From Schaalia georgiae DSM 6843 (GTDB lineage Bacteria; Actinomycetota; Actinomycetes; Actinomycetales; Actinomycetaceae), in the NCBI RefSeq assembly GCF_000429245.1, contig NZ_AUBM01000007.1:108163-172162 (forward strand): DNA of 64,000 bases. The letters run 5' to 3'. This document shows, in pieces, positions 24,701-33,700 of the stretch. Position 1 is the stretch's first letter. Every line of letters begins with the position of its first letter. The translations under genes were made by a program, and so were the position numbers. Under the pieces are notes generated by a model. It was not told the origin of the DNA. It worked only from the letters and a program-made list of their open reading frames with translations, and searched no databases.

Positions 24701-26455
24701 TCAGCGCAGCGCCCTGTTGACGGCGGAGATGACGGCCTTGTAGGAGGCGCGGGAGATGGACGGGTCGATGCCGACCCCCCACACGATCTGGCCGTCTATG
24801 GCGGCCTCCACGTAGGCGGCGGCCTTCGCGTCGCGGCCCTGGCTCATGGCGTGCTCGGAGTAGTCGAGGATGCGCACGTCCAGGTCGAACTCGTGGAGCG
24901 CGGAGACGAAGGCGTCGATGGGGCCCGTCCCCTTGGCGTTGACGGTGACGGGCGCGCCGGAGTCGATGAGGACCGTGGTGAGTTCGACGTGCTCGTCGTC
25001 GATGGTGCCGACCTGGCTGGAGCGCAACTCGAAGCGCCCCCACGGCTGCAGGCCGGGGGCCGCGGAGGTGGGCAGGTACTCGTCGGCGAAGACCGCCCAC
25101 AGGGTATCGGCATCGATCTCGCCGCCGTAGGTGTCCGTGTGGCGCTGGATGATGCGGGAGAACTCCACCTGGAGGCGCCTGGGCAGCTCGAGGGCGTGGG
25201 CAGTGGACATGAGGTAGGCGACGCCGCCCTTGCCGGACTGGGAGTTGACGCGGACGACCGCCTCGTAGGAGCGCCCCACGTCGTGCGGGTCGATGGGCAG
25301 GTAGGGCAGCTCCCAGGGGACGGCGTTCTCGTCCCCGCCTGCAGCGGCGACTTTCGCGGCGCGGGCCGCGAAGCCCTTCTTGATGGCGTCCTGGTGGGAG
25401 CCGGAGAAGGACGTGTAGACGAGGTCTCCCACGTAGGGGGTGCGCGGCGGGGTGTCCATCTGCGTGCAGTACTCGACGGTGCGCCGGATGGCGTCCACGT
25501 CGGACAGGTCGACGCCCGGGTCGATGCCCTGGCTGAACAGGTTGAGCCCCAGGGTGACCAGATCGACGTTGCCGGTGCGCTCGCCCTGGCCCAGCAGGCA
25601 GCCCTCGATGCGGTCGGCCCCCGCCATCACCGCCAGCTCGGCGGAGGCGATGCCGGTTCCCCGGTCGTTGTGGGGGTGGGCGGACAGGGCGATGTGCTCG
25701 CGCCGCGACAGGTTGCGGCTCATGTACTCGATCTGGTCCGCGAACACGTTGGGGGTGGCGCGCTCGACGGTGGCGGGCAGGTTGAGGATGATCTCGCGGT
25801 CCGCGCCCGGCTGCCACACGTCCATGACCGCCTCGCAGATCTCCAGGGCGAAGTCGCGTTCGGTGTCGACGAAGATCTCGGGGGAGTACTCGAAACCGAA
25901 GACCGTGTCGTCGCCGAGGCGCTTCTCGGCTTGGGCGACGACCTCGCGGGTGCCGGTGACGGCCAGGTCGACGGTGGCGGCGCGGTCGGCCCGGAAGACG
26001 ACCTCGCGGAAAACGGGGGCGGTGGCGTTGTACAGGTGCACGGTGGCGCGCGGGAACCCGACGATGGCCTCCACGGTGCGCTCGATGAGCTCGGACCGCG
26101 ACTGGGTGAGCACGGAGACGGTGACATCGCCTGGGACGGCGTCGTCGTCGATGAGGGAGCGCACGAAGTCGAAGTCGGTCTGCGAGGCCGCGGGGAAGCC
26201 GATCTCGATCTCCTTGTAGCCCAGCCCCACGAGCAGGTCGAACATCCGGCGCTTGCGCGCGGGGTCCATGGGCTCGATGAGGGCCTGGTTCCCGTCGCGC
26301 AAGTCGGTTGACATCCAGCGCGGCGCCTTCGTGATGCGCTTGTCGGGCCACGTCCGGTCGGGCAGGCCGACGGGGTTGACGTCGAGGAAGGCCCGGTACT
26401 TCGCGGCGGGCATGGGAGAGCCGGAAGGAACGGGGACGCAGGATGTAGTCTTCAC
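24701..26455 (-). CDS. leuA: 2-isopropylmalate synthase
   Basis: A 584-residue enzyme that condenses acetyl-CoA with 2-ketoisovalerate, the first committed step of leucine synthesis. DLRDGNQA (51-58) starts the HMGL-like TIM barrel, SAHPHNDRG carries the metal histidines, and the C-terminal LeuA dimer/leucine-feedback domain is present, giving the long actinobacterial form. I chose GTG 26455 over ATG 26413: relatives in Streptomyces and Mycobacterium also have a PSGMP-like tract before KY, and TAGACT lies seven bases before the GTG. It diverges from lactate permease. No leader peptide or T-box is evident. Confidence 0.95.
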   Translation of the reverse strand: MKTTSCVPVPSGSPMPAAKYRAFLDVNPVGLPDRTWPDKRITKAPRWMSTDLRDGNQALIEPMDPARKRRMFDLLVGLGYKEIEIGFPAASQTDFDFVRSLIDDDAVPGDVTVSVLTQSRSELIERTVEAIVGFPRATVHLYNATAPVFREVVFRADRAATVDLAVTGTREVVAQAEKRLGDDTVFGFEYSPEIFVDTERDFALEICEAVMDVWQPGADREIILNLPATVERATPNVFADQIEYMSRNLSRREHIALSAHPHNDRGTGIASAELAVMAGADRIEGCLLGQGERTGNVDLVTLGLNLFSQGIDPGVDLSDVDAIRRTVEYCTQMDTPPRTPYVGDLVYTSFSGSHQDAIKKGFAARAAKVAAAGGDENAVPWELPYLPIDPHDVGRSYEAVVRVNSQSGKGGVAYLMSTAHALELPRRLQVEFSRIIQRHTDTYGGEIDADTLWAVFADEYLPTSAAPGLQPWGRFELRSSQVGTIDDEHVELTTVLIDSGAPVTVNAKGTGPIDAFVSALHEFDLDVRILDYSEHAMSQGRDAKAAAYVEAAIDGQIVWGVGIDPSISRASYKAVISAVNRALR

Positions 26456-26635
26456 GCCGTGCAGTCTATCGGCGCGCCTTCGCCCGGGAGCAGGCGCTGC
26501 GCATGCTGGACGTGAGATACGGCGCGATCACCCCCGGACACGATGTGGCCGCCGAGCTCATAACGTGTGCGCAAGCCCATTCATATGTCATGATATTTGG
26601 GTCCAATGTCCCACACACCGACGCGCGGAGCATCA
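26456..26635. promoter_or_regulatory. Divergent control region between leuA and lactate permease
   Basis: The half next to leuA holds a minus-strand TAGACT seven bases before its GTG. The half next to the permease is AT-rich (CATTCATATGTCATGATATT, 26577-26596) and contains likely -10 sequences. ATAT repeats flank GTCATG but do not form a strong palindrome, so no operator is claimed. Confidence 0.4.
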
Positions 26636-28306
26636 ATGACACCCTTATTAGTCCCCTCGTCCTTCACCCCGTCGACGACGGCCGTCGCGGACAACGTTTT
26701 CCTCACCGCCATCGTGGGGCTCCTCCCCCTCGTCGTCTTCTTCGTCCTCATGGGCGTGTTCAAGGTGGCGACCCACTGGTGCTCACTCATCGCGCTCGCG
26801 CTCTCCATCGTCATCGCGGCCTTCGCCTTCCACATGCCGATCAGCATGACCCTCCTGGCCGGCACGCAGGGCGCGGCGATGGGCTTCATGCCGATCATCT
26901 ACATCATTATCGCCGCCGTGTGGCTGTACAACCTCACCGAAAGGTCCGGACGCAGCGCCGACCTCAAGGCGGTCTTCAACACGATCGGACGGGGCGACCA
27001 GCGCGCCCAGGCCCTCATTGTCGCCTTCTGCTTCTGCGGCCTCCTCGAGGGCCTGGCCGGCTTCGGCGCCCCCGTCGCCATCACCTGCGCCATGCTGGTC
27101 ACCCTGGGCGTGCCCAAGATCAAGGCCGCCGTCGTCACCGTCGTCGGAAACGCGATCAACGTCGGCTTCGGCGCCATGGCGATCCCCACGACGACAGCCG
27201 GGCGCCTCGGCGGCGGCGATCCGACCGTCGTCGCCACCGACATGGGACACCTGACCTGGGTCTTCTGCCTCTTCATCCCCTTCCTCATGCTCTTCATCCT
27301 GGACGGGGGCAGGGGCGTGCGCCAGCTGTGGCCCCTCGGCCTCGTCGCGGGCGCCGCAGCCGGAGCGGGCCACTTCCTCACACCCTCCGTCTCCTACGAA
27401 CTGACCGCGGTCGTCGCCTCCCTGCTGGGCTTCGCGGCCTGCTACGTGTTCCTGCTGCTGTGGGGCCCCGCGACGCCCGAGGAGTGCGCGACCTCCACCG
27501 ACGAGTCGGACAAGCCCACCGGGTCCCGCATCGGCCTGGCGCTCATGCCCTATGTGCTGGTCGTCGCCATCATCGCCGTCACCAAGCTGTGGAGGATCGG
27601 CGTGAGCCTGCCCGATCTGCTGAAATCGACAGACCTCGACATCCCCTGGCCGGGACTCTACGGCCACTTCCTGGCAGCCGATGGATCGGTCGTCAAAGGC
27701 CCCTACTACAACCTGCAGATCCTGTCCAACCCCGGCACCTGGATCTTCGTCGCCGGCATCATCGTGGCGATCGTGTACGGTCGGAACTCCTCCGGCGGCC
27801 GCTTCCAGACCTCGGTGGGCGAGATGTTCGCCGTCCTGCCGCGCACCATCTACTCGCTGCGCATGGCGATCCTGACGATCGCCTCCGTCATGGCCCTCGC
27901 CTTCGTCATGAACCTCTCCGGGCAGACCACCTCCATCGGCGCCGCGCTGGCCACGACGGGCGCGGCGTTCGCATTCCTCTCCCCCATCCTGGGGTGGATC
28001 GGCACGGCGGTCGCAGGTTCGGCGACCTCAGCGGGCGCCCTCTTCGCGAACCTCCAGTCCACTGCCGCCGCGGGCGCTGGCCTGGACCCGCACATCCTGC
28101 TGGCCGCCAACACGATCGGCGGTGGCATCGGCAAGATCGTCTCGCCCCAGAACCTGGCGATCGCGGCGACCTCGGTGGATTCGGAGGGATCGGACGCGGA
28201 GATCCTCAAGAAGGCCGCGCCCTACTCGATCGGCCTGCTCCTGGTCCTGTGCTCCCTGGTGCTCATCGCCTCACAGGGATGGCTGGGAGCGTACATGCCG
28301 CACTGA
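26636..28306 (+). CDS. lctP: L-lactate permease (LctP family)
   Basis: A 556-residue inner-membrane lactate/glycolate:proton symporter with about fourteen hydrophobic segments. TLLAGTQGAAMGFMPI, FCFCGLLEGLAGFGAPVAIT and the late SATSAGALFANLQ...NTIGGGIGKIVSPQNLAIA are LctP hallmarks. GGAG nine bases upstream supports ATG 26636; a TTG and an ATG further upstream lack support. It would feed the LutABC lactate oxidation enzymes encoded 16 kb downstream. A strong hairpin terminator follows. Confidence 0.95.
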   Translation: MTPLLVPSSFTPSTTAVADNVFLTAIVGLLPLVVFFVLMGVFKVATHWCSLIALALSIVIAAFAFHMPISMTLLAGTQGAAMGFMPIIYIIIAAVWLYNLTERSGRSADLKAVFNTIGRGDQRAQALIVAFCFCGLLEGLAGFGAPVAITCAMLVTLGVPKIKAAVVTVVGNAINVGFGAMAIPTTTAGRLGGGDPTVVATDMGHLTWVFCLFIPFLMLFILDGGRGVRQLWPLGLVAGAAAGAGHFLTPSVSYELTAVVASLLGFAACYVFLLLWGPATPEECATSTDESDKPTGSRIGLALMPYVLVVAIIAVTKLWRIGVSLPDLLKSTDLDIPWPGLYGHFLAADGSVVKGPYYNLQILSNPGTWIFVAGIIVAIVYGRNSSGGRFQTSVGEMFAVLPRTIYSLRMAILTIASVMALAFVMNLSGQTTSIGAALATTGAAFAFLSPILGWIGTAVAGSATSAGALFANLQSTAAAGAGLDPHILLAANTIGGGIGKIVSPQNLAIAATSVDSEGSDAEILKKAAPYSIGLLLVLCSLVLIASQGWLGAYMPH

Positions 28307-28327
28307 TCCGCCTCAGATCGTCCTGTA

Positions 28328-28355
28328 GCCCCGAGAGACCCGCGTTTCTCGGGGC
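28328..28355 (+). terminator. Terminator of the lactate permease gene
   Basis: A perfect 9-base stem, GCCCCGAGA (28328-28336) with TCTCGGGGC (28347-28355), and 10-base loop lies 22 bases after the stop. The tail CTTACCC is only weakly T-rich. Confidence 0.8.
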
Positions 28356-28463
28356 CTTACCCTGGTTGCCTCCTTATTACCCCCGCTTGTACCTTTGAAG
28401 CAGATGCAGGCTCCAGCGACACCCCATCGCCCTGCTATGCGCCCACCAGAAAGGCATGATCGG

Positions 28464-29009
28464 ATGAAGACTCGTCTCCGCTTGCTCATCACGCTCGGAG
28501 CCGTCGCAGCCCTCACGGCCGCCTGCAACCCCATCGGCGCGAACTCGAGAACGAAGTACCCCGAGGACCCGCGCTTCGCGGAGTTCACTTACCAGACCGA
28601 TGGCGAGATCAAGGTCCAAGAACGCACCGACTCCCTCAACGAGCGATGGCCGGGACTGAAGGCCACCGAGGGCCACGTGACCGTCGAGTACTCCCCGTCG
28701 GGGCTTCTGCCCAATCCCGATCCTGAGTTCTGGCTCACCGGCGTCGCCACCGTCCCTGACGACACGATCACCGCACTCATGGAGGGCACGACCGACTCCA
28801 CCCTGCTGCCCGGCATCTACCCCGGCCTCTACCAGTACGTGCCCCAGGACTGCCACTTCTCCACCATCGACCCCACCCACGCGGAACAAGTCCTCGAGGG
28901 CGACGACATGCAGGTGAACAAGGAGTTCGGAACCCTGCCGATCAAGGAACTCGCAGCGTCCAGCGACTGCCACCTCGTCGTGGTGACGGGCAAGGGCCTC
29001 TCCGACTGA
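28464..29009 (+). CDS. Putative lipoprotein
   Basis: A 181-residue exported lipoprotein of unknown function. The signal peptide MKTRLRLLITLGAVAALTAAC ends in the lipobox LTAAC, so the mature protein starts at the cysteine near residue 21 and is anchored to the outer face of the membrane. The rest is acidic and rich in short beta-like stretches, with two further cysteines (DCHFS and DCHLV) that could form a disulphide. AGAAAGG lies upstream. It may share a transcript with the two small membrane-protein genes that follow. Confidence 0.75.
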   Translation: MKTRLRLLITLGAVAALTAACNPIGANSRTKYPEDPRFAEFTYQTDGEIKVQERTDSLNERWPGLKATEGHVTVEYSPSGLLPNPDPEFWLTGVATVPDDTITALMEGTTDSTLLPGIYPGLYQYVPQDCHFSTIDPTHAEQVLEGDDMQVNKEFGTLPIKELAASSDCHLVVVTGKGLSD

Positions 29010-29135
29010 CGCCGCGGAACTGCGGGCGGCGGACCCTTGTCAGAGAAGCCGCGGAGGAGTAGCCTCCGTGGTACCTGCGCTCCAGGACGGCTCCCGTGTT
29101 CCCGCCCACCGCTGATGGGCAGAGAGGCCCCTCCG

Positions 29136-29465
29136 ATGACGACTACCGACGTTTCCGCGCCAACCCCTCCAACGCGACTGGAGACCTCGATCATGGGACC
29201 GACGTCCCTGGTGGTGGGGCTCATCCCCACCTGCGCCATGCTCCTCGGGCCCCTGGTGGCCCGAGGGCCCCTCTTCGAGGTTGTGCCGCTGGCCTTCTTC
29301 CTCGTCCTCGCCGCGCTCCCCCTGGCATTCGGCCTCGGCGTCGCAGCCCTTTCCTTCGACGTGCGCCGCGGGCGCCGCTGGGCGTGGGCGGGCGCGGGCG
29401 GCCTCGTCTTCGCAACCGCCCTGCCACTCATCACCTCCGCCATCCGCCTCCTCGGCGTCCGCTAG
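29136..29465 (+). CDS. Small integral membrane protein
   Basis: A 109-residue protein that I do not recognise, with a polar N-terminus of about 18 residues and three hydrophobic segments (LVVGLIPTCAMLLGPLV; FFLVLAALPLAFGLGVAAL; GGLVFATALPLITSAI). AGAGAGG lies upstream of the ATG. It has the same length and plan as the next gene, so the two may be diverged paralogues or subunits. Confidence 0.6.
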   Translation: MTTTDVSAPTPPTRLETSIMGPTSLVVGLIPTCAMLLGPLVARGPLFEVVPLAFFLVLAALPLAFGLGVAALSFDVRRGRRWAWAGAGGLVFATALPLITSAIRLLGVR

Positions 29466-29490
29466 CGCCCCTCCACGAAGGAACCATCCA

Positions 29491-29793
29491 ATGTCCGCCG
29501 CAGACCGGGCGCCCTCCCCGGGCACCGCACCCGCCTCCCGCCTCGCCGTCGCCGCCCTGGCCCTCGGCGCGGTCGCGTTCACGTTCCCGTTCCTGGAGGT
29601 GTTCTGGAACATCTCGTTGGTCGGGCCGTTCCAGTTCCCCTGGGTCGCGCTGCCCCTGAGCTGGACCGCCGTCGTCGTCGGCGTCACGGCGATCATCACG
29701 ACCGCGCGAGGAGGCCGCCGGGGCATGTGGATGCCGGTTCTGGGAACGATCCTGGGCCTCGCGTTTCCCATCCTCGTCTCCATCGCCCCGTAA
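29491..29793 (+). CDS. Small integral membrane protein
   Basis: A 100-residue protein with three hydrophobic segments after a short proline-rich N-terminus. It follows the previous small membrane-protein gene by 25 bases and has GAAGGAA at the ribosome-site position. A basic loop TARGGRRG before the last helix suggests orientation. Function unknown. Confidence 0.6.
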   Translation: MSAADRAPSPGTAPASRLAVAALALGAVAFTFPFLEVFWNISLVGPFQFPWVALPLSWTAVVVGVTAIITTARGGRRGMWMPVLGTILGLAFPILVSIAP

Positions 29794-29821
29794 TGGTCCA
29801 CTCCCCGATCCCTCCGGCGCT

Positions 29822-29877
29822 TTGTTGTTGCGTATCCGACTCCATATAATTCCCGTGACCCACGGCACGCGGGTGCC
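29822..29877 (+). promoter_or_regulatory. Sigma70-type promoter of the DUF4132-MoxR-VWA-SWIM operon
   Basis: TTGTTG (29822-29827) is followed after 17 bases by a perfect TATAAT (29845-29850), the best promoter match in the window. The start would be near 29857. A small hairpin GGCAC-GCGG-GTGCC (29864-29877) lies in the 5' leader before the ribosome site GAGGGAAGG. Confidence 0.75.
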
Positions 29878-29897
29878 AGTACGAGGGAAGGACGACG

Positions 29898-30743
29898 ATG
29901 GAGTGGATTCCATGCGGGAGCGGGCATGAGCTCAGCATCCAGGACGGCGCGGTCGTCGCACGCAACTCCAAGGGCAGGGTCCTCAAATCCGTGCCCGCCG
30001 CGGCGAAGAAGACGCGCGAGTGGGAGGACTTGGACGCGGCCCTCGTCTTCCTCCACCAGCACGACGCCGAGGCGGGGGACGCGGTGCAGCGCTGGTTCCT
30101 GCGCTCCCTGCCCGTTCCCCGCGCCCTGCTCGCCGCCGTGTGGCCCGACGAGGCGTGGCGCTCGTGGCTGACCGACCTGGTCGTGTCCACCCCCGACGGC
30201 CGCCTCGCCGGGTTCCTGCGGGCCGCCGACGCCGACGGCCTGGGCGTGGTCGACCTGGACGGGGAGTCCGTGCGGATCGACGCCGAGCGCGTCCTCATCC
30301 CCCACCCCGCCATCATCCCCGACCTCGACGACCTGCGCGAATTCGCGGCCGAGCTGTCCCTGTCCCAGCGCTTCGACCAGCTGTTCCGGGAAGTCCACCG
30401 GCCGGATCCCGCCAACGCCGAGCGCACGCGGCTCACCGACTGGTCGGGGGGAGCCTTCGACCAGCTGCGCTTCGCCACCGGGCGCGCCGCCTCCTCCGGT
30501 TTCAAAGTCTCGGGCGGCTACGCCGTGTGCCCCGTGTACGAGGACGGGGCGCTCATCACCGCGCGCTACTGGATCGGGGCCGACGCCCCCGACTACGAGA
30601 CCGAGACCGGGGACCTCCACTGGGTCCGCTCCGGCGACCCCGTCCCCATCGGGCAGGTCGGCCCCGTCGCCTACTCCGAGGGCGTGCGCATGGCCACCCG
30701 CATATACGCCGGCCGCAAACCCGACAAGACGGAGGGCGCCTGA
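29898..30743 (+). CDS. DUF4132-domain protein
   Basis: A 281-residue protein, first gene of a five-gene operon. The C-terminal 150 residues match the DUF4132 pattern: VLIPHPAIIPDLDDLREF followed by QRFDQLFREVHRP, the HP...W/F...QpF.Q.fRe signature seen in E. coli YehI and MolR-type proteins. The first 100 residues are a separate, acidic and helical region. DUF4132 has no proven activity. In E. coli the domain is the C-terminus of a 1,200-residue protein; here it is a small separate gene placed before a very large one, as though the protein were split. Probably cytoplasmic; no signal peptide is seen. Confidence 0.7.
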   Translation: MEWIPCGSGHELSIQDGAVVARNSKGRVLKSVPAAAKKTREWEDLDAALVFLHQHDAEAGDAVQRWFLRSLPVPRALLAAVWPDEAWRSWLTDLVVSTPDGRLAGFLRAADADGLGVVDLDGESVRIDAERVLIPHPAIIPDLDDLREFAAELSLSQRFDQLFREVHRPDPANAERTRLTDWSGGAFDQLRFATGRAASSGFKVSGGYAVCPVYEDGALITARYWIGADAPDYETETGDLHWVRSGDPVPIGQVGPVAYSEGVRMATRIYAGRKPDKTEGA

Positions 30744-30776
30744 GAACGGCGCCCGTTCTGGCAGTGAGGATCCGCA

Positions 30777-33700
30777 ATGATCAACGACTCCACCATCGCC
30801 GCCCTGGGGGGCGTGGCCGCTTCTGCCGCGCCCGGGGCGTCCCCCGCACAGGCGCGCGCCTACACCCACCCCGCACTTCCCGGGCGCACCGTCGTGCGCC
30901 TCACCACCGACGCCCTCGCCCAAGTCGAGGACACCACCCTGGCCTCCCTGGGATTCACACACACCGGCACCCCCACCCCCGTCGGCCACACCCGCACCAG
31001 GACCACCGGCTTCCCCGAATGGCCCATCCTCACCGACCCCGCCAACGCGCGCCACGCCCTCAACCTGGTCGGCGACCTGCGCCGGATCGAGAAGACCGCG
31101 CGCGCGAAACCCGGCAACGCGAAGAAGGGGATCGACGAACTGGCGAGGATGCTCGACGAGTCGGCGCCGCACTTCCTGCCGACCTTCCTGGAGGAGGCGG
31201 CCCGGATCTTCCTGCGCAGCGACAACCGCGCCTACGCCACCCAGTACTTCGGGAAAGCCCGCGAGGCCGAGCGCGCCCACAGCCTCAACATCGACGAGGA
31301 GCGCCACCGCCAAGTGTTCCTCGAGTTCGCCCTGGCGGGCGCCGTGTCGGCCAAAGAACTGAGCGCCGAGGGCAAGGCCCTGCTGGAGCGCTACAGCGCG
31401 GGGGTCGCCCTCGACAGCTTCCTCACCCTCAACATCGAGCGCGTCAAGGGCGGTATGCCCCCTTATGGGGGGTTGGCCGCCGACGTGAGGCGCCTCGCCC
31501 AGGAGGCGGGAGCGGACCTGCTCGGCACCCAGGTCCACCTCCTGCGCCAGATCCTGTCCTCCCCCTCCGTCGAGCAGTCCTCCGCCGCGTTCTGGAAGCA
31601 GTTCCGGCGCGCCCTCGTGGAACTGGCGCGGAGCGACGAGGAGGCGAAGACAGTGGTAGCCCGCCTCGCTCCCCCATCGGTGGCGCCCGACGACTGGGTG
31701 GGCGTCCTGGATGACCTGGGGATCACCGGGGAACTCGTGGACGGCCGCCTCGACTGCCGGGAGTGGGTGGAGCGGTATACCCGGATGCTCCAGGGGACGT
31801 GGCGCGCGTCCTACCCCCGTGCGCTGTGCCTGCTGATCCGCCGTATGAAGGGGCTGGCGGGCAAGACGGTGGCGCTGTCCACCGGTTTGTACTCCCTGGA
31901 GCCGGAGATCCTCGACGCCATGCTGGAGGCCGGGGCCCGCGTCGTGTTCGACGCCGAACCGCCCTTCTACTCGTTCCTCCGCCTCGACCGGTGGGCAGCC
32001 TCCCCGGACCGGCCCGACCTGGACTTCCTCGCCGACTCCGACATGGTGCCCCTGGTCGTGCGGGGAATCGAGTCCGCGATGCGCTCCCACCTCGACACCC
32101 TCATCGCGCACTCGGGAACGCGGCGAATGCTGGGAGTGTGGGCCCAGCCCAGGCTCGGCGATGAACCGACCGCCGCCCAGGTCCTGGCCGAGGCCAAGCG
32201 CCTGTCCAAGCTGCTCACCCCCGTGGGGGCGCGCTCCTTCCCCGACCAGCTCGCCGCACTGGCCGCCCATCTCGACGGCCCCCGGTTGCTCGCCCGGACC
32301 CTGCGCGACGGCCTCGTCACGGAACTCACGTGGCCGGCGCTGGAAGCCGCCGCAGCGGAGTCCGGCGACGCCTCCCCCACCCTCCACGAGTCCTTCCCCG
32401 CCGTCGGCGTCGCGTCGAATGAGCACATCGTATGGGTCGATGGGGACCAGCGTGTCGCCGAGGCGCGATTCACCCCGAAGGCGGGCACCGCCCCGCAGCG
32501 CTGGGAGTACCTGCTGGTCGAGGGCGAGACTGCCTACCTGTGCCGCCACGACGACGGCACCACCGAGCTGACGTGGTCCAACAACCCGGGAGCGCAAGCG
32601 GACCAGGGGTACGTCTACTGGTGGCGGCCCTCGTGGGAATCCACCATGCTGCCCGTCCCCGGGGGCCGCCTGGTGGGCGAGCGGGTCGTGCGCGTGGGCG
32701 ACTCCGAACAGCCCTTCAGCAGCGTCCGCCCACTGCTGAGCGAGGACGGGCACTACTGGCGCGTGGAGAGCAACCACGTCAACGAGGTCGATCCCCAGAC
32801 CGGTGCCGTGGGACGCGAGTCGCTGCCCGGACCGCTGGCCGACCTCATCGCCCCCTACCTGCGCGACGGGTGGGAGCTGCAGCCCCACTCAGTTTCCTGG
32901 TGCCCGACCACCCCCACGACCGAGAGGTCCCTCGTGTCCACCGCCCAGGGCCGCCACGCGTGGGTGACCCTGAGCCGTGACGGCGAGTTCCTCCACCTCG
33001 ACGCCGACGGGCACGTGTGCCGGGCCGGCTCCCGGAACACGATGGGGAGGATCAGCAGGCCGGGCGGGGGGCACTGGCTGGTCTCCGACGGCGCCCTCGC
33101 GCGCGAGGACGGCTCCCCCCTGCTGCGCACAGCGGGCGCGAACGGACTGGCCCACCTGCTCCACCGGGTCCCCCGCATCGGCTGGCACCAGTTCCGCGTC
33201 CGCGACGCGGCCGCCAGCGGGCGCCTGCGGGGCACCACCGAAGAGCAGGCGCAAACCCTGCTGGCGGCTGTGTCCGCTGCCTCCAGCGCCAACCCCGCCG
33301 AACCGGCAAATCCCCCGCAGGACCCGGCCGAAGTCCTCACCGACGCCGCCCGGGCCGCCGCGCGCGCCTTCTTGGGATCCGAGGACCCGGCACTCGTCGA
33401 TGCCGTCGTGTGGGCGAGCGCCGGGGTGAAGAGGATCCTCCTGCTGGGGGCCGTCCCGGACGCCGCCGCGCCCGAGGCCCCGAGGAGCTTCCCCGGCGCG
33501 GAGGCGTCGTGCGTGGCACTGCGGTGGGCGACCGGGGACTGGGGGCGCGCGACCAGCCGCGAGGTCATCGGCAACGCAGTGCGCCGCCTCGCGGGCGAGA
33601 ACGCCGCATCCGCCTACGCCGAGCAGTCCCTGCCCGTGGTCCTCGCCGAACCGCTCACACTGCTCTTCTCCGCCGCCCGCCCACTGGCACCGCGGGAGTT

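Noticed and set aside
26577-26600. ATATGTCATGATAT as an LldR-type operator before lactate permease
   Set aside because: Only the outer ATAT bases are symmetric, too little to call an operator.
29040-32888. A minus-strand open frame of about 1,280 codons antisense to the operon
   Set aside because: It is a by-product of high-GC codon bias opposite real genes. Its product is low-complexity and unlike any protein family, and the plus strand carries recognisable domains.
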